From Ampelocalamus luodianensis (Eukaryota; Streptophyta; Magnoliopsida; Poales; Poaceae), in NCBI GenBank assembly GCA_036346255.1, contig CM070639.1, positions 3,730,001 through 3,794,000 of the forward strand: 64,000 bases of DNA, written 5' to 3'. This document shows positions 37,101 through 47,471 of this stretch, piece after piece; positions within the stretch are counted from its first letter, which is position 1; each line of letters begins with the position of its first letter. Made by a program: the position numbers and the translations under genes. A model generated the notes under the pieces. The model was given only the letters and a program-made list of their open reading frames with translations, ran no database searches and was not told where the DNA came from.

Positions 37101-40100
37101 AGTAGAAAGCTTACATTAAAAAATTCACTGAGAGGAGTGTCCTTGTGTGCCTCTGGCTTAGCAACCGAGTTCCATATCTGATCAAATCTGTGACAAAATT
37201 AGAACTAGGAAAAGCCAACAAACTAGTAAACAAAGATGAAACCAAAGAGGCCAGCACCTTTTGAATATCCTCCCTTAGAACTGGTTCTAGATGTTCAAGT
37301 GGAGTCTACATGAAAACAATGATGTGTCTGAGATTCGCCCAAGTAAATGGATCAAACATTATATTTCTAATAGCTTGCATAAAAACATGATAGTAAACAT
37401 ATTCAAGAAAGGAAGACAACAAAGGAGAGGCAAACCCTGGTTCTATCACGTATAACAAATAATAGTGTTGTCTTCCGAGGACTGAACAAACGCATCATGA
37501 CCTACATACCCAGTTGTCCGAATGTTACTAATACATCACTACTATATATCCCATCTGCAAGTAAGGGTATACCTGAAAGAACAGAAAGGTTGCAGCTCGG
37601 TACCTGAAATACTGTCTTTAGAAGTGGTTTATTTGCAGCTTGCTCCCGACCGATATCATGGCACCACCTATAGGCATACACACGGTGATAATAAAAAGCC
37701 AAAGTAAATGCATGAACTAAAGCTTAAACCTATAAGGCCATGAGGGGAAGTAATCAAAATATCAAAATATTTTCAGTAAAATATAGTTGGATCATAGAGA
37801 ACGACTCACATGTTAATCAGAACTATATCTGAAATTGCAAGAGCAAATAGTGCACTTTGCTTCTCAAATGCAGTGTCATCCTAAAATAAGGCAAAAATAC
37901 AGATGTGTCAGAAAAGAAAGTGTACCCACTAACCTCCTTACAGCAATATGTCTAATAATCCTGATCCACACACCATGCTTAAGTTGCTTCAACTCGTGTA
38001 AGGGCACCTTTTAAAACATAAGTACTAATCAAGCAGGTTAAGATCATTTTTGTTCATTGGAGGAACAACCTTTACATTTCTTACTTGAAGACAGGAAAGT
38101 CGAAAGAAATGACAATGCAATGTTAAAGCAATATTTGTGAACCAAATTTTGCAAGCTTGAGCTGTTCAGACTGAGAGATATCAGATAATGCCATCACCAC
38201 AGGAGAAAAGGAAGTACTAATGCTAACTGAGCCTGACTGTATGTATTTCAGGTAACATAGCACAAAAGACAAAAGAAAACAATCTTGTGTTAATATCAAG
38301 TGTCATTTCTTAAATTGCCCTGTTCTATTATCCAAGTTCCAAGTTTTCTTGTCTGGGCACTAAAAACTCAAAGAAAGAAAAAAAATAGTATTATATATTT
38401 CTAGTCTGGGCTAGGTCTAATTGGCAGTGTTTGGTGATTGTTATGTGAAACCATATCAGGTAACCAGAACAACTATAGTTACCAAGTCTACAAACTTCCA
38501 ACAGCTCTTAACCATTACACATTGCTATTCCAAAGTTTTGCTAAAAGATATTGAACATGAAAATTAAATTGTGAAAGGAAAGCATACCTCGCCTCTTTCT
38601 CTTCCATCAGTACCCTCCAAATCCAATACAACAGTACAAGGCTCAACACCAACACAGCGTGCTATCCAGATGCCTTTGGTGGTTTGGCTCCTAACAACAG
38701 AAATAGAGCATCAACAATTTTGCCCTAAACAGAAATCAAAATTTAGTAGTGTATACTACATTTGAGAGCTCAGAGCTGCAATTTCATGATAAAAGAAGGG
38801 GAAAGTGGACATGCAAAGTGGCAAGCAAAGAAAGAGAACTAGTTGCTCACTTATTTATTCACAAGTAAATAAAATAAACAACATGATGAATAAATTTATA
38901 ATCATGTGGGAAAGAAAATGGTCTATACCTTCCCCTGAATGCATCCATCTCCCTAAAATTAGTTCCGAAGAGTTGGTTCAACAAGGTACTCTTTCCTGAT
39001 CAAAATAACAGTATGATGAAAATAAATCCCAACCAAATTCTAAAGTATGTACTGTCTATTTGTAAAAATGGGCAGAAAGCCCACATATCAGCCAAGAATA
39101 CATGTTTAAGTTCAGTGTCAGGCTATCAGCCAAATGCTGAGAATTAACATTTTACAGTTTAATATCAGAAAAAACAAACAGGTAACCTCCAAGAAAAGAG
39201 GGCATGCGATATATTTATCATTATTTATTAATCACAAAATACATCTGTGGACTGTGAAGATCAGATGCTAGGGGAAAACATTGCCCTACATTTGCTTGAG
39301 ATCTATCATTCATGTCAGCAAGTTCAGGGCTTCAAAAAAAATATGCACAAACACCCTACTTTAAAGTTTAAAATACACTCATGTTAGCCAATTAAGGTTA
39401 TTGCAAACTGCCCACATTTATCAAAATAACCTTGTACAACGCTAAGTGGAAAAACCATGGTGGCTCACTAATACGAAGGCGGTAAAAATGCCACCACAAC
39501 TTCAGAGAAATAGCAATGTCACACACTAGCAACGCAGATTTCTACCAATGTACTATCAAAGCAAACAGACGATCATCTAGCATATAAGAGGCTCACCCAC
39601 CTATGCAATCTTTCAGGAAAGCCTATCAGCGAGTTCATGTTGTCAGTGTCAACAACGTATGTTCTCACTCGCCACGCAGAACATGTACGTGGCATTTGGC
39701 ACCATCTCATTATATGCCGAGTGCCGAGTGCCAACCACAAGCAATCGTGTGCAGGCATGTAGAAACCAAGACAATAAACTCAATGATTTGGTTGCACGAT
39801 GCTACTGCAAATCAACTGAATCGCCTGTTAACCAACGCAATAAGCGCGCACCAGCGCTTGGACGAGCACATGGCTACCGGAACGCGCGAGCCAAACCCCT
39901 CATCCGAGCAACAAATCCCCCCGCGCACGCGCACGCTGCATGAACTCCCGATCTAACAGAGGCACCAACGATATATAGCCATTATTAACCTGATCAACCA
40001 AATGCCTGCGCGATCACCAACGCAATTCTAGAGAGGGAGAATATCTAATTAATGCACTCCATTGTTGATTGGAAATGGAACCGCGCGCTACTGATTTCAA

Positions 40101-40384
40101 GCGAAATTTACGTGAGTTGAAATTGAAACATTTGATCAAACAGGCGGCCAGCGCCGCGCACGGGTCGAATCGAGCACAGGGTCGAACCAACACCGATTCA
40201 ATCGATGGATCGGCATACGTAGTTACGTACCGCTGCTCTGGGGCCCCATGATGGATACGACGGCGTAGGATAGGCCGCAGCCGGCGACGCCCGCGGCCGC
40301 CATGAACCGCTCCGCCGCGTCGCCCGCGAACTCGCCCTCGCCGTCGATCAGCTGCACCGCCGCCGCCGCCGAGTCCTCCTCCAT
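31163..40384 (-). CDS. RHD3: RHD3 (atlastin-type ER GTPase), tandem copy A, 22 exons, 1-bp frameshift
   Basis: Minus-strand exons in coding order: 40,384-40,231; 38,995-38,929; 38,690-38,588; 37,880-37,810; 37,667-37,604; 37,501-37,436; 37,305-37,258; 37,177-37,115; 37,035-36,979; 36,847-36,689; 36,174-36,106; 36,027-35,936; 35,489-35,411; 35,183-35,018; 34,748-34,624; 34,494-34,233; 34,153-34,057; 33,969-33,811; 33,723-33,619; 33,326-33,232; 33,140-33,044; 31,513-31,163. Without the lesion it would encode 849 aa. Motifs: P-loop GPQSSGKS (47-54), DLEGTDG (97-103), RD (171-172), then helical middle domain; a paired membrane hairpin at about 680-725 ([36 protein letters not shown]) and a Ser/Pro-rich tail. 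RHD3 proteins fuse and shape ER tubules. Exon 16 has CCG where copy B has CCGG at 34,380/34,381; the resulting shift stops translation after about 502 residues. It may be a sequencing error. Intron 18 (87 nt) is in frame and stop-free. Confidence 0.93.
32084..32703 (-). repeat. LTR-like insertion in the last RHD3 intron
   Basis: About 620 bp beginning TGTTATGAAGC and ending CCACAACA, with a promoter-like CTTATAAAAGGG (about 32,525-32,536) followed by 'tcattatcaatctaagcaa', as expected of an LTR. The orientation of the TATA box is plus, antisense to RHD3; I give the host-gene strand only because it lies in that intron. No clear 5-bp target duplication was found, so the right border is provisional. 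The tandem-duplication breakpoint (32,675) lies within it, 29 bp from its end. Confidence 0.5.
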
Positions 40385-41125
40385 CTCCGAGCCAACTCGC
40401 CCGAGCGCGCACGCGGATAGGGTTCGTGGCTCGGTGGGGAACGGATGGGAGGCGACGATGATGGCGGTGGCTCACTCCGCCCGCGCTTCACTTTCTCCGC
40501 TTCGCTTCTCCGGCCTCTCGGCTTTCGCGGAGCACGCTACGTGAGGCTCCCCTCCTCTTTTGCATATATACCCCCCTACCCGCCACGCCTCGGGATTTTT
40601 TTCGCTTTTGTCCCCTGATAAATGCCGATATTATATGTGAAACCACCTTTTTGAAATGTTGCATGAGTTACGCCCTTACATAAATCCGCCTTTGGACCCG
40701 GGTTACATGTATGTTAACTAAAATCCGCCTTCGTTGCTACTTTGACGAAGAAGATCAGGCCACAGACAGAATCTGAAGAAACAAATATCCTAGTTTGATC
40801 TCACCCTGGGAAGAAGAAGATTGCTCCTATAAGGGATTCATCTTTCAATTGTCTAAGTGGCAAGAAGCAATTTGTGTTTGCATGTTCGAGTTTAACACAC
40901 TAATTTGCAAGGACCAAGAGGCAGGACTGAAAAGATCATCACACTGACTCACTTCAATACCAAACTATCACAAGAGAGAGAAAAACAGAAGCATATTCTA
41001 CATTCATGCACACTCAATCGCTGACACACAGACACACACACACGCCAAAGTGTTATTCTTCAGATCCTAGAAAAATGTCTCATTCAGGCAGAGCCGCGAA
41101 GAAGCTTCAGCTTCTACTGTTAAGG
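40385..41125 (-). promoter_or_regulatory. RHD3 copy A upstream region
   Basis: About 740 bp between the RHD3 start codon and the IQD 3' fragment, nearly identical to 54,819-55,560. It should hold the RHD3 promoter, but no unambiguous TATA box is visible on the minus strand. The two RHD3 copies thus start with equivalent proximal promoters. Beyond about 1.27 kb, copy A runs into unit B and the Copia element, while copy B retains the original IQD neighbour. Confidence 0.4.
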
Positions 41126-41651
41126 TCACTGAAACTTCAGAACCTTCACACTGTGAGAGTGCGAGTGAGATCGCCGTGCGACGCGCGCCGCGGTGGCCGA
41201 GGTCACCGCGGTGCTCGACGACCCGCACTCGCTGTCGGCGAGCGACACGCTCGACCTGTCCAGCCTCACGGCCCACGGGCACGCCGCGCTCACGCTCGCG
41301 CGCGCCTGCGACGCGCACCGCTCCATGAGCTCCCCGGCAAGGTCCCGCGGGTCAAGGGACGCCCTGCGCCGGCCGCCGATCCCACTAGGAGGCCGCTCGT
41401 ACGACGGCGAAGGCGAGGCTGTCACCGCCGCCACGGACCCGGACGCGGGGCGCTGCCTCGGCGAGCTCTGCGACCGCGCCTTGGCGCGCCACGACTCCGT
41501 GTTCGCCATGTAGTTCGGGAACGGCAGCGACGCCGCGTGGTCGGCGGCGTGGCACGCCTTGCTGCCGCGGTGGCGCCCGCTCACCTCGGACGAGGCGGAG
41601 AAGGAGACTGAGTAGTCCTCAAACCGGCCGCTCAACGTCCGCGCGCTCGCG
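41126..41651 (-). pseudogene. IQD 3' exon fragment created by the duplication
   Basis: Identical in arrangement to 55,561-56,086: the C-terminal 175 or so codons of the IQD protein ending KVLKFQ then stop, cut at 41,651. Upstream sequence from unit B supplies an in-frame ATG, giving a 196-codon chimeric frame at 41,126-41,716 that starts [12 protein letters not shown]. It lacks the IQ67 domain and cannot bind calmodulin through it. No promoter is evident. Confidence 0.85.
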
Positions 41652-41948
41652 GGATCCATACCCAACCAACGCCACAACAATTGGCATTTGGGTGAATCTA
41701 CATGGCAATATGGCATTTCAAATTTTTAATGATGGCAAGGAAGTGGAAGTTGTACTACACAACCACGATTAATGAAAAGAAAATAGCTTTCCACGCTTAG
41801 CAATCAAAATTTTGGCAAGACGGTTCAATAGGTAATGCGAGTTTCGGTCTCAAATCGCCGTTTCGACGCAACATAGTCGGTTGTCGGGATATGTATAGTA
41901 GTAGAAAATTGGTTGAGACGTGTAGGAATTATTTTCACAATTTATCAT

Positions 41949-41953
41949 ACTAC
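41949..41953 (+). repeat. Copia target-site duplication, left
   Basis: ACTAC, repeated at 47,408-47,412. Unit A has a single ACTAC (32,980-32,984), which confirms a 5-bp duplication on insertion. Confidence 0.85.
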
Positions 41954-42286
41954 GATGGATAAGTCTCTGTGTCGGCTTTTTGTGTCGGCTTTTTGCTTTG
42001 TAAAGACGACATCCTTGGTGGTTGTTAGCATCTCTAGGACAATATCTCGACCAACATCTAGGACGGGTTGTTAGCATCTTAGAGGACAAAGATCTAGGAC
42101 AAAGTTGTTAGCATCTTGGCATATGCTTAGTTGAGTAGCACCTATAATATGTATACCCAACCCTCGAGTTGGCATGGCATTGTGTGAGAAATAAACCAAG
42201 AAAAATTTGCCCCATCTCCAAGTGTCATCCTCTCCATGAGAGTAAGGATCTTGCTATAACCAAGAGCAAGAGTCCAGCGTGTAACA
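41954..42286 (+). repeat. Copia 5' LTR
   Basis: About 333 bp, starting GATGGATAAGTCTC and ending GTGTAACA. The 3' LTR starts TGATGGATAAG, so the expected initial T is missing here; restoring it gives the canonical TG...CA and a perfect ACTAC duplication. Compared with the 3' LTR, many differences fall at CAG or CTG sites (about 2 of 9 remain). Confidence 0.88.
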
Positions 42287-42288
42287 AG

Positions 42289-42299
42289 TGGTATCGAGC
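42289..42299 (+). other. Copia primer-binding site (altered)
   Basis: TGGTATCGAGC lies two bases after the 5' LTR. The usual complement of initiator tRNA-Met is TGGTATCAGAGC; here the CAG has become CG. The loss follows the same CAG/CTG pattern as neighbouring differences. As written it would pair poorly with the primer tRNA. Confidence 0.75.
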
Positions 42300-42442
42300 T
42301 ATACTATCCGTAGCTTCGAGCATCTCCTCATCTCCTTCTCGCCTCGCAGCCAGCCCCAGCCGTAGCGGCGGCTCGGTGCCCACGCCACTCCTCTCGGAGG
42401 CGGCAGCGGCTCGTCGGCGCCCTCTCTCCACGCAACACTCTC

Positions 42443-45400
42443 ATGCAGCGCGCCATGTCCGCAGGCGATCGGCCTTCGCCGCCTCGAGCATGCGGCGCGC
42501 AGACGGCCGAAGCCAGCCGCAGTAGCAAAGACGAGGAAGCGACGGCAGAGACTGGCCGGCAGCGGCGGAGGCGGCTGGCGGCGGATGAGGTGGAAGCAGG
42601 CGGCGGCAGATGTGCCAGCGGCGTCGCGGCAGAGGTCGAGTTTCGCGCGGCAAGCAGCTCCATTTCGATGATGGCGGCGACGCGGACCTTGAGCGGGAGA
42701 GAGGAGGCAAGACGAGGCGGCGGCGCAAGGCGCGCGCGCGACGCCACGAGCGCGCGGCGAGCAGCCCGATGGGGCGCGACGCGGCGCTCTGGAGGAGGCA
42801 CGCACGCGGCGGCGGCGTGCGGGTCGGCGGAGAGCGCGGCCTTCACAGCAACGCGCTCTCTCCGGTTCGATATCGTGGTCACCACGAGTACCGGTGTCGT
42901 CGAGGGCGTCGGCTCCGGCGGCGGGTGGCCTACCTCACCAAGTCCAACTACGTCGAGTGGTCGCGGTGATGAGGGTAAAGCTCCGGTGCGGCATATGTGG
43001 GATGCGATCCGTCTGGCGACGTCGACTACAACCCAGATCGACGGCGCTGGATGCTCTCATCATTGCGATCCGCCCGAGATGCGATTCGCTACCAACAAGC
43101 GGGATCGCCAAGGAGGCTTGGGACGCCATCATCTGCGACGACGCGGCGGCGGGCGGCGCGCCGCAAGTCCACACCGCAGACGCCGCGCGGGGAGGAGAAC
43201 ACGGCCTTCAAGCGGTGAGGGCGTCGATGACTTTGCTCCGTCTCAACACTCGCTGCGGAAGCCGGTGCGGTTGGCGGCGACACCTACGGTGAGAGAGAGT
43301 TGTTGAGAAGCTCTTCGCTGCGTCCCGAGAAGTACAAGCGGATGGCTCGCCGATCCGGTCTCTGCTGGACCTCTCCACGATGTCGATCGAGGAGGCGTTC
43401 GGTCGCCTCAAGGTCGTTGACAGCGATGAGCCACATCGTCTCTCGGGACCCGTCACCATTGGCGGGAAGCTCCTTCTCACTCGGGAGCAGTGGGATGCTT
43501 GCCAAGGTGACAGGGAGAAGGGGGAGTCCTCTTCCCGAGACGGTGCCGCAAGCACGGCAAGCCGCGCAAGGTGCGCAAAGGCACCCAGGCCGGGACGCGA
43601 GGACGTGCCGAGGGTGATGCTCGCAGAGGCGCCCAGGGCGGCGCCGCTGGCAAGCAAAAGCCGGCACGCGACGACTCTTGCCACAACTGCGACAAGCTTG
43701 GTCATTGGGTCAGGGATTGTCGACAGCCACGACGCGGCCAGGCCCACGTCGCGCAAAGCGGAGGAGCGGCCGCTCTGTTCATTGCTCATGCGAGCATCGA
43801 ACTACCTCAGCGCGCACCGCGCGCGGCTCCTCCACCTTGACGAGCCAAAGCACACGCCTCCTCGGCGGCGGCCCGGCAACAACAAGACCGACGGTGGTGC
43901 CTCGACACCGGCGCCACCACCACATGACCGGCGCGGAGTTCTTCTCCGAGCTTGACTCTAGCGTCCGAGGCTCCGTCAAGTTTGGGACGCCCGCGTGGAA
44001 ATCAAGGGCGTCGGCTCGTCATCTTCACCGCCGTGTCGGTGAGCACAGCCGCTCACCGGCGTCTACTACATCCGGACCGCGGAACTCCATCATCGACTTG
44101 GGACGGCGGGATGAGAACGGCTCGCGTGTCGAGATCGAGCACGGAGTGTCTGCGCGGTTGGGATCTTCGCCACCGCCTTCTTGCCAAGGTAACGAGGCGA
44201 AATCGACTCTACATCCTTCACGTGCGGTGGCACAACCCTCTGTCTTCGCTCGTCGGACGACGAGGCGTGCGCTGACACGAGCGCTTTGGGCACCTTCACC
44301 CGAGGCCACGGCGGCTCGGTGCCACGGAGATGGTGCGAGGCTGCGGTGCCTTGACCATGTGGAGCGACTCTGCGGCGTCTGCGTGTTGGCGAGGCGACTC
44401 TTCTCAGCGGCGAGTTTCGAGCCAAGGAGAGGCTCGAGCTCGTGCATGGGGACTTGTGTGGCCGGTGACACCGCCACACCAGAGGACGACGCTACTTCCG
44501 CCGCTCGTCGGCGACCTCCCGCTACATGTGGGTGATGGTCCTCGGCGGCAAGGAGAGGTCGCGACGCCATCAGCGCACGCAGCCGCCGCGAGGCGAGCGC
44601 GCGCGCAAGCTGCGCGTCGTGCGCCACGACAACGGCGCGCGAATTCACGGCGGCCGAATTCACGTCGCATCTTTGCGATGAGGGCATTGGCGCCACTACT
44701 CCGCGCCGCATGCTGCCGCAGCAGAACAGCGGCGTCGCCGAGCGCGCAACGAGGCGGTTGTGGGGATGGCTCGGGCCCTCCTCAGCAGAGGATGCCGATC
44801 GTCTTCGGGAGAGGCGGTGGTGACGGCCGTCTACATCCTCAACCGCTCGCCTACCAAGGCGCTCGACGGCAGGACGCCGTACGAGGCTTGGCATGGGCGC
44901 AAGCCGGCGGTCTCTCACTTGCGGGTTTTCGGATCCCTCACGTTCGCCAAGGAGCTTGGCCACATCGGCAAGCTCGACGACAGGAGCACTCCGGGAGTGT
45001 TCATCGGCTCGCAGAGGGCTCGAAGGCCTCGCATCCTCGACCGACTACACAACGCATCCGCATCTCGCGTGACGCGTTGTGTTCGGCGGCAGGCCGACGT
45101 GGACAAGGCGGTGGGCGGCGGTTCGACTCGACTCGTGGACTTCGTTGTCGACTACGTCCTCTTCGAGAGAGCCGGGGGAGCTAGCAGCTCGTCTTCACCG
45201 AGCTCATCCACCTCGACACCTTGCTCGCCACCAGCTCCGGCGAGGGCTACGCCCCACTCTTCACCACCGCCACTCCACGCTCTCCGCGCCGGCTCACCAC
45301 TCTCGCACTGCGCGCCACACCACCGGATCGGCCCCAGCGGCCGGTCCACGGCAGCGGCGACGGTGGAGTTCGCGCACTCCATTGTCCCACGACGAGGACG

Positions 45401-47047
45401 CGCCGACGCTACCACGACGGCGAGCCTCTCGCGCTACCGTACCATGGACAACATCTCGCGAGCCGCCGTCCTCGGATCGGCGCAGACACGACTTCAGGCG
45501 GAGCGCACTTGGCGTGGCGACGGCGGCGAGCCCCGCCTCGCGGCCGAGCGGAGGGAGACGCGGCGTGGCGTGTCGCGATGAAGCAGGAGATGGACGCCGT
45601 CGAGCGGAACCGGACGTGGGAGCTGGCGGATCTTCCTGCCGGTCACCGCGCGATCACCCTTAAGTGGGTGTTCAAGCTGAAGCGGGATGAAGCCGGCGCC
45701 ATCGTCAAGCACAAGGCTCGCTTGGTGGCACGAGGATTCATGCAGCAGGAGGGGGTCGACTTCGACGACGCCTTCGCACCCGTCGCGCGCATGGAGTCCG
45801 TTCGTCTTCTCCTCGCACTTGCAGCCCAGGAGGGTTGGCGCGTCCATCACATGGACGTCAAGTCCGCCTTCCTCAACGGCGACTTGAAGGAGGAGGTCTA
45901 CGTTCGTCAGCCGCCGGGATTCGTCATCCCCGGCAAGGAGGGCAAGGTCCTCCGCCTGCGCAAGGCCCTCTACGGCTTGCGGCAGGCACCACGAGCCTGG
46001 AACGCTAAGCTGGACTCCACCCTTCTGCAAATGGGGTTCCAGCAGAGCGCACACGAGGTCGCGTCTCCGGCGGGCAGCAGGCGGCAACGCCTGGCGGTGG
46101 CGTCGCCGACGACTTGGTGATCACCGGCTCCAAGGAGGCCGAGGTCGGCGTTCAAGCGGAGATGAAGACCGCCTTCGGATGAGCGACTTGGGGCTCTCTC
46201 CTTCTACCGGGATCGAGGTCCACCAGACAGCTCCGTATCTCCCTTCGCGACACCGCCACGCCAAGCACATCGTCAGTGGCGGGCTCACCGATCGCAACCA
46301 CCCACACTCCTATGGAGGAAAGGTCAAGCCGAGTCGTGAGAGTACGCGGAGGAGGTGGACGCAACGCGATCATGGCGCGTATGGGCGCCTTCGCTATCTT
46401 GTCCACACGCAAGCCGGACTTGGCGTTCGCCGTCGGCCACGTCGGCCGGTTCATGCAGCGGCACCGACGACGGAACACCAGCAGGCCATGAAAAGGATCC
46501 TTCGCTACGTCGCGGGCACCTCCGACTATGGCTTGCACTACCCAAGGTGCCCCGGCGCGCGCACTTCATCGGCATAGCCGACGGCGACCACGCCGGCAAC
46601 ATCGACACGGGCAAGAGCACTAGCGGGACGCTGTTCTTCCTCGGCAAGTGTCCGATCAGCTGGCAGTCGGTCAAGCAGCAAGTAGTGGCTTTGTCTAGCT
46701 GCGAAACAGAGTACATTGCAGCCACTACCGCTTCTACTCAGGCTCTGCGGATGGCACGGCTGCTGGCGATCTTCTTGACAGAGACGCGGAGGCAGTGGAG
46801 CTCAGGGTGGACAGCAAGTCCGCCTTGGCCTTGGCGAAGAACCCTGTCTTCCATGAGCGCAGCAAGCACATCCGGGTGAGGTATCACTTCATCGAAGTGC
46901 TGGATGAAGGAGTATCCGGCCAACTACATCAACACCCAAGACCCGGCCACGACTTCGACCAAGTCTCTTGGGCGGATCAAGTTCCAGGAGTTTCGCGCCA
47001 GGATCGGGATGGCTCAGATTCCTCACAAGGAGACACACAAGACTTAG
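42443..47047 (+). pseudogene. Copia gag-pol, broken by many frameshifts
   Basis: A single polyprotein is expected, but the frame changes repeatedly. Recognisable pieces: CCHC zinc knuckle CHNCDKLGHWVRDC (43,676-43,717); integrase C-terminal part YILNRSPTKALDGRTPYEAW near 44,830-44,890; reverse transcriptase from NRTWELADLPAG (45,608) through LKWVFKLKR, GVDFDDAFAPVARM, HHMDVKSAFLNGDL and ALYGLRQAPRAWN (about 45,990) in one frame; RNase H pieces SWQSVKQQVVALSSCETEYI (about 46,660) and ELRVDSKSALALAKNP (about 46,798). The catalytic YVDD of the reverse transcriptase is not intact at 46,100-46,120. As read it is non-functional, though some lesions may be sequencing artefacts. Confidence 0.88.
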
Positions 47048-47055
47048 GGGGAGAA

Positions 47056-47407
47056 TGATGGATAAGTCTCTGTGTCGGCTTTTTGTGTCGGCCTTTTGCT
47101 TTTGTAAAGGACACAGATCCTTGACTCGGTTGTTAGCATCTCTAGGACACATCTTGACCAAAGATCTAGGGACAGTGTTAGCATCTTAGAGGACAGCATC
47201 TAAGACAGGTTGTTAGCATCTTAGACTAGCATCTTGGCATATGCTTGGCTGAGTAGCAGCCTATAAATATGTATACCCAACCCCTCAGGTTGGCATGGCA
47301 TTGTGTGAGAAATAAACCAAGAAAAATTTGCCCCATCTCCAAGTGTCATCCTCTCCATGAGAGTAAGGATCATGCTATCACCAAGAGCAAGAGTCCAGCG
47401 TGTAACA
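47056..47407 (+). repeat. Copia 3' LTR
   Basis: 352 bp, TGATGG...GTAACA, with a TATA-like CCTATAAATATG (about 47,261-47,272). It contains nine CAG/CTG trinucleotides and looks like the undamaged version of the 5' LTR. Confidence 0.9.
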
Positions 47408-47471
47408 ACTACAATGAGAATAAAACTACAATTCTTAAACTCAGCTTCGTATCAAGTGTTCAAAATCTTAC

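Larger units (their letters stand above)
32675..41651. repeat. Tandem duplication unit A (8,977 bp)
   Basis: Direct repeat of unit B (41,652-56,086), running from GGATCC inside RHD3 intron 21 to CTCGCG inside the last IQD exon. Outside the first 300 bp I noted about 30 substitutions or small indels across the unit, so identity is about 99.6%. The offset between copies drifts from 14,428 to 14,435 through small indels. At the A/B junction the sequence reads CTCGCG then GGATCC with no overlap between the parental ends, consistent with end joining. Confidence 0.93.
41954..47407 (+). mobile_element. Ty1/Copia LTR retrotransposon, coding region heavily frameshifted
   Basis: LTRs at 41,954-42,286 and 47,056-47,407, 5-bp target duplication ACTAC, tRNA-Met-type primer-binding site at 42,289 and polypurine tract AGGGGGAGAATGA just before 47,056. 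Domain order along the plus strand is gag zinc knuckle (43,675-43,720), protease-like, integrase (about 44,400-44,900), reverse transcriptase (45,580-46,130), RNase H (46,490-46,900). Integrase before reverse transcriptase identifies Copia. It inserted after the duplication, since only unit B carries it. Its insertion separates the truncated RHD3 copy B from any downstream exon. Confidence 0.93.

Noticed and set aside
40302..40544. Plus-strand ORF, 80 aa, repeated at 54,736-54,978
   Set aside because: Antisense shadow of RHD3 exon 1, whose minus-strand P-loop and splice sites are clear.
41006..41611. Plus-strand 201-aa Arg/His-rich ORF and its copy at 55,510-56,046
   Set aside because: Antisense to the IQD last exon, which has intact splice sites and conserved motifs on the minus strand.
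42443..43306. Plus-strand ORF, 287 aa
   Set aside because: Low-complexity Ala/Arg/Gly-rich frame overlapping the frameshifted Copia gag region; not an independent gene.
44025..44963. Minus-strand ORF, 312 aa
   Set aside because: Antisense to Copia integrase; length is explained by high GC, and no family features are visible.
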